Assembly (NCBI GenBank): GCA_930367205.1
Contig: OV884013.1
Location: 116,021,475-116,085,474 of the forward strand
Length of the DNA: 64,000 bases
Direction: 5' to 3'
DNA from: Acanthosoma haemorrhoidale
Taxonomy: Eukaryota > Arthropoda > Insecta > Hemiptera > Acanthosomatidae
Part shown: positions 1 to 10,109 of the stretch, piece by piece
How positions within the stretch are numbered: position 1 is the first letter of the stretch
Layout: the number at the start of each line of letters is the position of its first letter
The notes under the pieces: model-generated
Seen by the model: only the letters and a program-made list of their open reading frames with translations
Database searches by the model: none
What the model was told of the DNA's origin: nothing
Made by a program: the position numbers and the translations under genes

Positions 1-819
1 TGCCAGTGTTGAGGTAAAGTTTTCTAATCAAGTCATTATCTAAGGGATTACCCAGTTGAATAATACAAGGCATATTATCACAGAGCTACTAAACTGTTAT
101 TAACTATCATAACCTTGTAAATTGATAACATTCATAATACCAGATCCGTGGACCAGTGGTCTAAATATTTCAGTTTTTATATTATGGCATTGACCATAGC
201 CATTGTCGTCTATAGATTGATTGGGTTTTGAACCAGTGCGCTCATGCAGGAAATGTTGGGGTCTTGGCCCATAAACGGACTAGCTACTGCTACAAGTCAC
301 AACTTTTGCTGGTTTGTTGACGTTAACAGTCTTATCTCGGCGTCTTATCGCCTGATACCGTCTCTAAGGCAATAGATTGTAGCCTTTCCGTAATGATAGT
401 TGTAAATAGGAGTTTGTTTAGTCTTTAGAGAACTCGTCTGAGTTAGGCTTGCTATCGCTACGTCATTGAGCTCGGTAGACATTTTTTTGCTAAGTCATTA
501 TACTAGGTTAAATGTTTTCATTTTGTTCGAGGCTCAAGGACAATACAAATGATGCAGTCTAGATTATACAAATCCATGAATATTTATTGCAGTTTATGCG
601 TCAAACGTGCTCTCTCTCGCAAGAAACAAATTTTGTACAAGGCGTGATGAGAAAATTTATATCAATCGTTTAAGGCTCCTGATTACATTGGCCGCGGGTT
701 CTACTTTCAAACAAAACACACGAGGCTATTGGCCATCCGCCTACTTATCCGTACCTTCTAGGATGATGCTAGTCAAAATATGAAAGCTGTATCCAACTAG
801 ACTCCCGGAATATACTAAG
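1..819. other. No gene seen; AT-rich sequence
   Basis: I find no convincing coding region, RNA gene or complete element here. Around 225-262 a short stretch (ACCAGTGCGCTC and flanks) resembles 17,770-17,800, so part of it may be an old dispersed repeat. Confidence 0.5.
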
Positions 820-849
820 AATATTTTGAATATTACAACAATTATTGAA

Positions 850-1316
850 AATAGCAAAAATTCAGTCCCCCTTTCGCTAGCTAACAGATGCAATATAATA
901 CGCACGGCATCCAATCGCATTCCAGGTGATTTCCACAGTTTTTTGTTTGTACATTCAAGAAATTTTTTAGACTCCCTACAGTACTTGACAAACCCGGTGT
1001 TTAACACGATAACCTCCGCTCCGTTGCCCCATCGATGGCAGGACGCAGTCGAGGCAGGAACGCTTTAGTCCTAGGTTCTAGTGTTAGGTTTTAGTTTTTA
1101 GTCTACCACATTGTAAACCGAAGGTGAGCCCCATCACCTAGTCTTGTATATATATATTTTGACCTTTTAACTTCAAAAATATATTGTTGTAATTCTACCC
1201 TCCTTCGAATGCATCTGTGTATGCAGCAAGAGGAGAAATTGTAAATATTTGTTCACTGAATTTCGTTCACATATTGTAAAAAATGATAAATAAAGGGGTT
1301 ATGGGGAAAAAAAAAT
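850..1316 (+). mobile_element. LINE family A, 5'-truncated copy 1 (C-terminal coding end, 3' UTR, poly(A))
   Basis: The open frame ending at the TAG at 1066-1068 gives residues such as NFLDSLQYLTNPVFN and PHRWQDAVEAGTL. The same ending recurs, broken, at 25,500-25,610 and 49,540-49,680, so it is the ORF2 C-terminus of a non-LTR retrotransposon family. The 3' UTR that follows has the family signature GGTGAGCCCCATCACC, then CTACCCTCCTTC and a TATGCAG block, an AATAAA and a short poly(A) at about 1307-1315. Clade is inferred: the related copy at 25.3 kb reads like the Jockey/R1-type segment after the RT. The endonuclease and RT catalytic core are absent, so the copy is dead. Confidence 0.75.
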
Positions 1317-2548
1317 TGGTAATTATAGCAGTTGTTTAGATGCTGCCTATAGTATAGGTAAGCTATTGCCGTTTACTATCGATTATTCCCCAAACAATCG
1401 AGGGTTACAAGTGCGTAATTTTTGACATTAGACTTCTTTACTTTAACTTGTTGTTAAATCCAAATATATTTTTTTAAAGCAAGTGCATGCCTTTAGGTAA
1501 CTTAAAAAAATATTTATAACAGTTTATACTTAAGCTTATTGAATTCTCAGTGAAATTTTCATGAGACATAAATATACATAAAAATTGAGACACATAAAGT
1601 TATTTAGGGTTACTTTATTAAAACTATAAATTCAATCAATTAGATAAAATAACCTTTTACTTTTATTTAAATATGTTTTATGTAAGGACACAATGGTGTT
1701 TTATTTTTAAATCAACATTGATTTGTTTGATATACCTATTCATCGTATCGTTATATCTATACTTATAAACATGCATAACACAATAATAATTAACTGGATA
1801 TCTGAAAAAAAAAAAGAAGAAGCTTTTCGTTTTATCTGAATGTGGAGTATTAATGTGATTTTTTAAGGTACCGATTTGATTGTAGGATGGACTACGGGTA
1901 AGTCTGTGCTCCATAGCTCTCAACAGTGTTTCCCCACTTATCATGTTCCATTTCCTTTATGAATACAATGGAGGTGATGGAAACCATTTTGAATAGTGAA
2001 GGCTTATTTTCGACTAGCAAAAGCTTTTCAGATTTCCTAACATACCCTTTTGAGAAAAGGGCATTACCTACCCAGCTGCTATTCAGCTCAATTACCCGTT
2101 ATTCGAAATGACAATAGGAGATTAGAACAGGGTTGTATTCTGAAATTAAGCTGTTCTCCATGCGCAGTGTTGGTGAATGTGATTAGGGCCGTCGAGAGCA
2201 CACGTGCTAATTGTAGGTGCTACCATTGCTGCATTAGCGGTCAGTGGCTGGGTAGAGTGTGGCCAGCTCTGTGGTTCCAAGGCCCGACAAAGGGTCGCTT
2301 GGCATGACTTATATACTACGTACTATTGTCAGTAAATGACAGCATGGCAGCGAATGGACATAGGAATCAAATTATATTTGTGATATAAAATAGAAAAATA
2401 AAATTAACTTTTAAATAAAAATTTAACAATAATATGAATAAAAAGGAAGAAATAGCAAACACGCGTATGCTAAGAAACCCCTCCATACCCCCTGGACAAA
2501 GCCAGACGTAGAATGAGGAGCGTGGATGTAACAAACTTAGTTAAGATA
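1317..2548. other. No gene seen; AT-rich sequence
   Basis: This stretch is mostly AT-rich. Around 2120-2310 it is GC-richer and open on the plus strand (ending near 2307), but I recognise no family, splice structure or second copy, so I do not call it a gene. Confidence 0.45.
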
Positions 2549-2550
2549 TA

Positions 2551-3346
2551 AAGGGTGTCCCAGAATTAATTCAAGATTTGAATTTGCCACCATTTGTGCA
2601 GTAAACTGATGGCACCCCTTAGAAAAAAAACAATTTGACAGCTGACAGTTTAGAGTTAGTAAAAATGGAGCGTTACACGATAGAACAATGTGTCTTTATT
2701 GTTGAATATTATCTCAAAACTAATGAAAGTTTGGCAGCCGCAGTTCGAAAATTTCATACAAAATATGGTCGGAATAGTGTTTTGACTTCATCAACTGTGA
2801 AGAGATTAATTGGAAAATTTTGGGAGACTGGATCAGTTGGAGACACTAAACACACTGGAAAATCCAGGAACATCAATTCGGCGTCGTAAACACAGTTCTT
2901 TGTGCCGAAATTGGATGATATTGATGTGGCCAATACGTGGTATCAACAAGATGGTACCAAATGCCATTCAGGCTATGAAACAATTCAAATACTGCATGAG
3001 ACATTGCCAGGTCGTATACTCTCTCGTTTCGGTGATCAGAATTGGCCCCCTAGATCGTGTGATTTAACACCTTTAGATTTATTTTTATGGGGTTATTTGA
3101 AGTCAAAGGTCTATGTCAATTAAAAGATTAAAATTCAATTACATTTATGCCAAATGGTCATGGAAAATTTCGACAAAAGAGTGTGTATGTGCCAGCAAAG
3201 TCGTGGAGGCCATTTGCCCGATGGGTTATTCCATAAATAACCCTATCCTATTTACTTTATAATTCAATAAAAAAAATAACAACAAAAATACTAAAAACTG
3301 TGTTTGCTATTTAAATCAAATCTTGCGTTAATTTTGGAACACCGTT
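2551..3346 (+). mobile_element. DD41D-type Tc1/mariner-like transposon, copy A (internally deleted)
   Basis: The left end AAGGGTGTCCCAGAATTAA follows a TA (2549-2550). The right end is its imperfect inverse (ATTTTGGAACACCGTT) and is followed by TA (3347-3348), giving a TA target duplication as in the Tc1/mariner superfamily. Compared with the fuller copy at 15.8-17.1 kb it has lost the middle of the transposase gene, including the first catalytic Asp region, so it could move only with transposase supplied in trans. Confidence 0.85.
2635..3240 (+). pseudogene. Transposase remnant of copy A
   Basis: The N-terminal helix-turn-helix part is readable (ERYTIEQCVFIVEYY, then KYGRNSVLTSSTVKRLI). It then jumps, near 2870-2905, from the linker SIRRRK to the catalytic C-terminal part (VPKLDDIDVANTWYQQDG, then PPRSCDLTPLDLFLWGY). 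A frame break lies just before the first readable residues, and a stop follows SKVYVN at 3121-3123. The tail QMVMENFDKRV...GGHLPDGLFHK resumes at about 3148. The second Asp (QQDG) and third Asp (TPLD) are still visible; the first is lost in the deletion. Confidence 0.8.
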
Positions 3347-3369
3347 TATGTATGTTTTCATAATTTGTT

Positions 3370-3697
3370 TTGACAACTTGTTGACAATGTTTAATAAATT
3401 GTTTATGGTTACTTGGTAGTTTTTAATTTTGTTTTTGGATTTTAATTATTTGCAGTAGTATGTAGTGTTGTATGTTTGAATTTTTCAAGAATTTTTAATT
3501 GTAGTGGAGTAGAGGGGCATTATCAAAATAATCAACCACTGTTACGTACAATAATAGTAATTAGCTTGAGCCCATATGAGCAGGTAAAAGTTTTTTTTAT
3601 CATTTGACTTTTTATTTTATTGTAGAAAGCGCTATTATAGCTAAGAAGGATTTATGAGTTGCGGAAAGACAATAAAACTGATCTATAAAAAAAAGAA
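3370..3697 (+). repeat. Dispersed repeat Q, copy 1
   Basis: About 330 bp, nearly repeated at 4303-4613 and, more diverged, at 14,750-15,030. Shared blocks include TAGCTTGAGCCCATATGAGC, GAAAGCGCTATTATAGCTA and the terminal GACAATAAAACTGATCTATA. It has no coding potential. It could be part of an LTR or a non-autonomous element; I cannot classify it. Confidence 0.7.
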
Positions 3698-4130
3698 ACT
3701 ATATAAATTGTAGGTTTTAAATGAGACCAATGTTCGTATTTCTTCGTAAGATTTTCTTTAATTGGCCAACGCCTTTAACAACTCACGTCTGCCATCGTTC
3801 GTGACTGTTAGCAAAAGCGCTTGCCAATTAAAGAAAAGCTTATGAAGAGAAAGCAACATTGGTGTAATTTCAAAGATAAATTATACTGTCTCTTCTACAA
3901 TATTATTTATTCCCCCCCTTATGTAAATAAAACAACTGTTGTAAATTTCTATGTACAACTTTGGAATGTGCATGGTAATAAAAATAATTTAATAAATGTT
4001 AATAAAGCAATCAAGAGGGAGTAATTAGTAAGATTATTTAAATTGTTCATTAATCGCTAACATTTGACTATATAGTAGTTCGTTCGTTAAACATATTTTT
4101 ATTTAAGAATTCATATATCTAGATTGTCAA
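3698..4130. other. Extra block inside the Q tandem duplication, with a 15-bp hairpin
   Basis: This ~430-bp block separates the two halves of the first duplicated unit and is missing between the matching halves of the second unit (4613-4629). It contains a perfect 15-bp inverted repeat, TTTTCTTTAATTGGC at 3752-3766 against GCCAATTAAAGAAAA at 3823-3837. No coding region is supported. Confidence 0.5.
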
Positions 4131-4135
4131 AGTAA

Positions 4136-4810
4136 TATTACAATAATGTTTGACATCACATTTTGCGTATATAAATTGAGTTTTTCTATAAGTTAAACAT
4201 AATGTATTATACGTCCAAGAATTTTGTAATTGTTTTCGATACCAACCTCTCTTTTGTACAGTGGCAAATGAAGGAATCTATATCTACAATAAATATATAC
4301 AACTTGATGACAATGTTTAATAATTTTTTATGGTTACTTGATAGTTTTTAATTTTGTTTTTGGATTTTAATTTTTTACAGTAGTATGTACATATAGTGTT
4401 GTATGTTTGATTTTTTTAATTGTAGTGGAGTAGAGGGACAGTTTCAAAATAAACAACCACTGTACAATAATAGTAATTAGCTTGAGCCCATATGAGCAGG
4501 TAAAAGTTTTTCTTATCATTTGACTTTTTATTTTATTGTAGAAAGCGCTATTATAGCTAAGGAGTTATGAGTTGGTGGAAGACAATAAAACTGATCTATA
4601 AAAAAAGAAACTTGTCGTACACGACCAATATTACAATAATGTTTGACATCACATTTTGTCTGTATAAATTGAGTTTTTCTGTAAGGTAAACATAATGTAT
4701 TATACATCCAAGAATATCGTGATTACAATGTCTAAAATTTTGTAATTGTTTACGATGTTTTCGCTACCAACCTCTCTGTTGTACTGTGGCAAATAAAGGA
4801 CTCTATATCA
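4136..4810 (+). repeat. Second repeat of the Q locus (R2), Q copy 2 and R2 copy 2
   Basis: Positions 4136-4289 and 4629-4810 are direct copies (ATTACAATAATGTTTGACAT, then GTAAACATAATGTATTATAC, then CCAACCTCTCT). Q copy 2 (4303-4613) lies between them. The order Q-block-R2-Q-R2 is best read as a tandem duplication of a ~500-bp unit in which the first unit holds the extra block at 3698-4130. Confidence 0.65.
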
Positions 4811-4954
4811 CCTTTTAAGAATGGTGCTAATGGCCACGAAATCGTGTCAATATGATAATATAGTTATTTTCATGTAGTACATTGGGTGGTTATGATATGA
4901 ATATAAGGCGTGGTAGTGTACTTATGAATAAAATAAATAAACAATATGTATTAC

Positions 4955-5097
4955 CTGTGTTGGCCAGAGTCCTGAGCCTGCTCGCTCTGGTACTCCGAGG
5001 AGAGGCTGCAGGGACCGGGTCCCTAGGTCCGAACTGGGCAGCCAGGGCACGTCGTCGTTCCTCCTTGTACCTGGCCATCCGCTCCTCCCTAGTGTCT
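4955..5097 (-). CDS. Internal exon of a supervillin-like gene (partial)
   Basis: On the minus strand an acceptor (GATTGCAG, AG at 5099-5098) opens a 143-bp block that ends at a donor (ACACAG|GTAATA, GT at 4954-4953). Between them is 1 nt + 47 codons + 1 nt with no stop, and the block is far richer in GC than its surroundings. It encodes TREERMARYKEERRRALAAQ followed by a Pro/Ser/Arg-rich stretch. The basic ER-ARYK-ERRR-LA motif is known from the N-terminal region of supervillin, an actin- and myosin-binding membrane-skeleton protein of the villin/gelsolin superfamily; the match is from memory, not a search. Neighbouring exons are not in the window, so flanking TE-rich DNA is probably intronic. 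An alternative is another protein with the same short charged motif. Confidence 0.6.
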
Positions 5098-5113
5098 CTG
5101 CAATCACGAGGCA

Positions 5114-6479
5114 TATTATTAATAACATATAGTCTATAATTTATATTATTTATGGACAAAAAAAAACACAAAATGGTTCGTTTAATTTCTTCGAACCTAA
5201 CAGCTAGCTCACGTGAATCTAGTTTGATGAAAATATTGTAAGTAAATTATTAGGATTCTGTTACATTTCCGATTCAGAAATTCTCGTGTTTTCACTTTTG
5301 TTTGTCTATCCGTCGTCTTTAAGATGTCATCCAGAGATAAAAACTTTCACACGGGGCGTTCCGTTCGATGACTCTACATCAAAAGATACAACCAGATCTA
5401 TAATTTTAACGGATTATAATCACAAAACGATCTTAAAATTAACAATAATTTTTTTTTTATATGTCTTTATCAGCTCGCCTGGACAGCCATACATGTATGC
5501 AATATAACATAACAGTGTAAAAAGTGGGGAATGGTCAGATCCATGAAGCACACCTAATAACTAGGTATGTTTTTAAAATATAATGACATGTTTAGATACA
5601 AATAAAATATAATAATATGCTATTAAACGATAATAATTTATTTAAATAATACTGGAAGAACGTCTTGTAGGAATCTGGGTTTTAATGTTGAGTGACAACG
5701 CCGTATTTGGTTGTTCTGGCTGTTTGCAAACAGGAATGGTGTTTACATAACAACGTCTTATTATTTTCTTCCCACAAGTTCGTATTTATAATTTTCAAAC
5801 GCTTTCAGCCACTTGTACTGCCATTCTCGAGTACTCTTTCCTGATATTGGCAAAAAAACAAAACAATTTTGTACAGTTTGTTGAGTGTGTCACTGGGGAG
5901 GAAGGAGGCTGAGTCCACTAATCGGCATTATTCGATACAAGTACCCTAGTAACAAGCACTTTTGGGAATCGATTTTTTCTATATTTTTACAATGAAGTAA
6001 GAGTATCGATACCTTGTGGTATCGAATCATCCATCCCTATTGGAGGTCCTGACCGACATATGTACATTATGTAATGTGAAGTCCTGACTATCAAAAATCA
6101 CACGTGGACATAAAAACCATTAGGAGTGTCGGTATCACCCTGGAGGATCGCATTCATGATCACGGTAGGCCCCTACGCCTAAACTGTAAGAATCACGGGA
6201 AGTTGTCAGGGTCTAGCCTGACCGTAATTGCGTGATGTAGCTGGTTTCGGAGAAGATGAAAGGATGTAAGGCGAATGAGCAGATCCTGCAGTATACAAAT
6301 CATGTTTCATCATATATCTTACTACACCATATCGTATCGAGTATGAATGGGTTCGGGTCGTCACGAGGGGGGGGGGGCTAGTTACCCTAGCCCTAGTGAC
6401 GAAGTGAGGGATGATTAGGCTATGAACTGGACAATTGCTTCATGACGAGTCTTACTACTGTACTATTTGACTCTATAAT
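5114..6479. other. No gene seen; G-run at 6367-6377
   Basis: AT-rich, probably intronic or intergenic. At 6367-6377 there is a run of 11 G flanked by a short inverted repeat (CGTCAC at about 6359 and GTGACG at about 6396). No family or coding region is recognisable. Confidence 0.45.
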
Positions 6480-6785
6480 AGGCATGTGCCCCGACAGTGC
6501 ACTATGTTCAGGATAAGGTGTATAGGGAAGGTACTATAGGTAATTTACGTGGTTTTGGAATGATCACGAATTCATACTCGGTAACTAAGAAAGGCGAAAA
6601 TGGGACCCCAAAGGCAAGTGTGAACCGGAGAGAGGCAGACTGGATTGCTATGGGAGGCACTACTAGGTAAAGTTTGTAGTGCCACGGCTCTTCCAAGGAG
6701 GTGCTAGTTTTAGCGAGACGATGGCAGATAATCCCACTAGGAAAGTGTGGGGTCTGACAAGACCAGACTAAAACATAGCGAAGAG
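6480..6785 (-). repeat. Dispersed repeat W, copy 1 (degenerate open frame)
   Basis: The reverse complement aligns along its length with 46,320-46,650. Shared blocks include CCCCGACAGTGCACTATGTTC at the left end (19 bases are exact with the other copy's inverse) and the segment reading VRPHTFLVG. A minus-strand frame (6508-6696) ends ...EYEFVIIPKPRKLP, comparable to ...HCEFVVIPRPDIIP in the other copy. The shared frame suggests a once-coding mobile element, but I do not recognise the protein. Confidence 0.55.
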
Positions 6786-7514
6786 AGATGCAGAGGTTTT
6801 CATAAATGAGGAGGCCAAATCTAGAAACATCAGTGCAGCTGCAAGTACCAGTCAGAGTTAGAATGATTTATCGGCTAAAACTAGGGGGTATATACAGTCC
6901 CAAGTAGCCAATAGGGTGAGGTTATATTCTGACCAACCGCATTGCAGGCCTGGATGAAGCTCGAATGTTCCTTACCAGGACCCTTTATGCCTGACTCCTG
7001 CCTCTGAGCTGGTTTTGTAGCTGCGTCTTTTAATTGTTTACATATGACTTGTGTTTTGGTAATATTATTTACATCTGTTTAAATTAATTTTCGACATGTT
7101 ATAACCAATTTACATATACAATAGAGGATAGGGTGATTTATCTTATGTAGTTAGCGGTCGCTACAAATGGTTTAAACGAACCGAAAGCACATTGCCCTCT
7201 CACACGATTTGCCCGTAATTTCACAAGCAGGACCAGCGTGACACGAATCGGTATTTACCCTTTACTCACTCTCCCCAAATATACTATGGCCATGGAGATT
7301 TGCCTTATTTTATTTGTTTTATGAGTAATAAAACGCCTAGTAAAATTTTGGAAACGCAACCAAAAATTAAACCATAAAAAAACCAGTAACGGTATTTACT
7401 AAATTTCAATTTCAAAAGAATTCATCAATTGTATTGGGTTTGACGGTGCTATTCATTGCTGACAAACCAGGCATCATTCACAGCTATTAATTGCATTTAA
7501 AGTTTAATCTAATC
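6786..7514. other. No gene seen
   Basis: AT-rich sequence without a supported gene, RNA or repeat boundary. Confidence 0.4.
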
Positions 7515-7740
7515 TAAAGGTGAGCCCCATCACCTAGTCCTGTATGTTGTTAATAACTTTTTAATTTAATAGAAAATTTTGTTTTTGTAAATATTACATC
7601 CTTCCAATGCATCTGCGTATGCAGCACGAGGAGAACATTGTAAATAATAAATAAATAAAGTAAGTAAATATTGTAGATTGAATTTCGTTCATCTGTTTGT
7701 AAATAATGTTGTTAAATAAAGGTTTTTTTTTGGGGGGGGG
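7515..7740 (+). mobile_element. LINE family A, 3' UTR only (copy 2)
   Basis: Starts within AAAGGTGAGCCCCATCACCTAG, the family's 3' UTR signature, and continues through TCCTTCCAATGCATCTGCG, a TATGCAGCACGAGGAG block and an AATAAA (7709-7722). It ends in a T-run and G-run where other copies have G-rich sequence plus poly(A). No coding part remains: a very short 5'-truncated insertion. Confidence 0.75.
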
Positions 7741-8345
7741 AATCAACAAGCAGAACTTGATAAGTATACGCAAGCGACAAAGAAACGCTTAGGTACAAAG
7801 GCATTACTGAATTTTTCAACCGTAATTACTTTAAAAAAAAAAAAGGATTTGTACGTAATAAAACAGTATTTATTATTGATACTCAGTCAGTGATTGTTCC
7901 AGATATAAAATAAAATATTCAACGAAAGACAACAGACAAATGTCCCCAGGCACGTGAATGTCAGGTGACTCGCCCACTCAGCTGTCCAACCTGAGCGTGG
8001 GCGATGATCTCATTGGGGATAACAAGCAGTCCAACACAAAGCATTACAACTCTCCAAGCCCTTTCTGCCGGGTAGCGTTCAATGAGAGCTTTAATTTGGG
8101 CAGACATTAATTTGAATCTGCATGGATTAAAGCCGAACAGGTGCTTTAATACATTAGTATTTCACAGAAATTACAAACAAGGAAAAATATATAAAGGTCT
8201 TGATAGCCCGCTGGATAGACTGGGCTAGATGGAAGGAGACTGCACCTTAAGATAATTTCAAGCCTAAAGTAGTAGAGTAAAATAATTATTGCCATGTTGG
8301 CTTTATTTGATCTCATAGGAAAAAAAGTACTTAATTCTCAAAATA
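7741..8345. other. Unclassified sequence with a short open minus-strand segment
   Basis: At about 7965-8115 the minus strand is GC-richer and open for some 50 codons (readable pieces include IKALIERYPAERAWRVV). I see no splice signals, second copy or known motif that would settle whether it is an exon or a TE fragment. The rest is AT-rich with nothing supported. Confidence 0.3.
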
Positions 8346-8388
8346 TTAGGTCGAGTCATAAGTAACTTCAGTTTTTTTTATCAGACAT

Positions 8389-9120
8389 TTATTTTGCTCT
8401 CATTAAATAAAAAAAAAAAATATTAATTTTGACGAATGAAGGACGCTTTTCATGGAGATTCTCTTGCATTCTTTGCAACTGCTGAACGTATCTATCCCCA
8501 GTAACCGTTAAATTTGACTTCAAGAACTCGTGGTGAATGATTCCTAGACAATCCCACCATACACACAATAAAATCTTTTTGCCATGGATGTTTGCTTTCG
8601 GATCTGGTAGGGGTGGTTGATCCTTATCAAGCCACTGTCTTTTGCGGACTATATTGTCATAGGTAATCCATTTTTCATCGCCTGTTACAATCCTGTTTAA
8701 AAAAAGCTCAATTTTTACCCGTGAGAGTAGACTTGTGGCGATTGACATGCGATCTTCTTTATTCCGTTCACTGAGATTGTGAGGTACCCTAACTTGCTGA
8801 CTTTCCCTAATTTCTTCAGGTGGCGGTTAACAGTTGATTGTGATGTATTCAACTTTCTGCCATAACTCTTGTTGATTGACGTGGATTTTGCTCAAATATT
8901 GCCTTTAAAAGGCTGTCGTCAAAGTCGGAAGGACGTCCCGCCCTCGGTTCGTGTTTTAAGGTCGTATCTCCGGAATTTTATAAACCAGTTTCTGACTGCC
9001 CGATCAGTTATTAGTCCTTCACCATATACAGTGCATATTTTTTCAGCTGTCGCCCTAGCACTATTGCCTTGTTTAAATTCTGAAAGCATTAAATGGCGAA
9101 TATGTACTTTATGACTCTCT
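8389..9120 (-). pseudogene. Mariner transposase, degenerate
   Basis: Reading down from 9120, the HTH part is clear (IRHLMLSEFKQGNSARATAE, later LITDRAVRNWFIKFRRYDLK). Frame breaks follow, then a 119-codon segment (8389-8748) with VTGDEKWITYDN, which holds the first catalytic Asp, and LCVWWDCLGIIHHE. The region that should carry the final Asp runs out of frame after EKRPSFVK. Several stops and shifts mean no functional protein. Confidence 0.85.
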
Positions 9121-9178
9121 ATTTCAGAGGTTAAAAAAAAAACAGTTTAACGAAACGTGTATCACACAAAACAGTTCT

Positions 9179-9381
9179 TCTTTTTTTTTTTCTTTTTTTT
9201 TTTTTTTCTAAGCTCTCAAACTTATAAAAATAGGAATGTGGGAAAAATAAGGAAAATTATTTTTGGCTGGAAAGTGCCTTTCACTAAGGGGAGACCCCTA
9301 TTTGAAGGATGTATGAGAAGGATATGGGGTGTGGAATGCCTAGAAAGGCGGATGGAGTCAGGAAGGTAGTGAGAGTCTACC
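9179..9381 (-). mobile_element. LINE family B, 3' end inserted into mariner 1
   Basis: The insert begins on the plus strand with a T-rich tail (9179-9207, the poly(A) in reverse) and then AGCTCTCAAACTT, the reverse of the LINE-B terminus seen at 12,790-12,820. It is bounded by a perfect 10-bp target duplication, AAACAGTTCT at 9169-9178 and 9382-9391. It is 5'-truncated and non-coding. It must be younger than the mariner copy. Confidence 0.85.
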
Positions 9382-9514
9382 AAACAGTTCTAACTGAAGC
9401 CTCGTCTATATAGTGAAAACGAAAACTTGTTGTCATGGTAACTCATAGCGGGTAGATACGAACAATAGATTCTACTTAGCTGCGTCGGAAGTTACTTATG
9501 ACTCGGACCTGATA

Positions 9515-10025
9515 AATTAAAATTGCAATGCTTCTTCTTCAAATTAACATTTTCTAATTGAAGTGGTGTTAGGCAGGCAGTGAAGACTTACAACAATATG
9601 CAAAAGAGAAGTACCGTCGGTATCTTTAGAATCTTCCCCCTGCAAAGGGACCTTCATGGTAAATTAAAACAGGGGACTTTCAAAGACCAGACGGACACAT
9701 GTGTGGAAACATTCGGATTATTAAAAAATAAAAAAAACAAAACCCGACGAACACATGAAAAGCAAGAAAGCTTGATAGAACTCTGAAGGGTTGAAGACAA
9801 TTCCTTTTAATTAAATACTCTTTTTCCATACTCTAGCATCTTTTACTTTTCCTAATGAATTTGAATATCATAAGCCGAATTTTTTTTCTCGCAAATTAAA
9901 CATGGGTCACAATTTTTAACTTTTCGTCCAACCTTCAGGTTTTTCAAAGGCCGCGGGGAGTGTCCATAGTTTATTATTTGGACACTATTTTAGCGGATAT
10001 TATTTATTGTTCCATTCCATACATG
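9515..10025. other. No gene seen
   Basis: AT-rich spacer between two mariners. An open frame at 9580-9786 has no recognisable motif and an A-rich low-complexity end; not called. Confidence 0.4.
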
Positions 10026-10109
10026 TATTGACGTTGGCAAGAAAGTAATTTCGGTTTATTAGTGTGAAATAAAACTGTATTTTTTCTATACAAAAAATGA
10101 ACTTTAATC

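Larger units (their letters stand above)
8346..9512 (-). mobile_element. Mariner element 1 (complete ends, dead transposase)
   Basis: The left TIR starts TTAGGTCGAGTCATAAGT after TA (8344-8345). The right TIR ends in its inverse, ACTTATGACTCGGACCTGA, followed by TA (9513-9514). The TA duplication and ~24-bp TIRs are those of mariner. Length is about 1.17 kb including a ~203-bp LINE insertion, so the original element was about 960 bp plus the duplicated target. Confidence 0.9.

Noticed and set aside
826..1068. Host gene at the window start
   Set aside because: Its end recurs with the same 3' UTR at two other places, so it is LINE family A, not a host gene.
2050..2307. Cysteine-rich 85-codon frame
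   Set aside because: Cysteines do not follow a zinc-finger or defensin spacing that I can support; no signal peptide or splice evidence.
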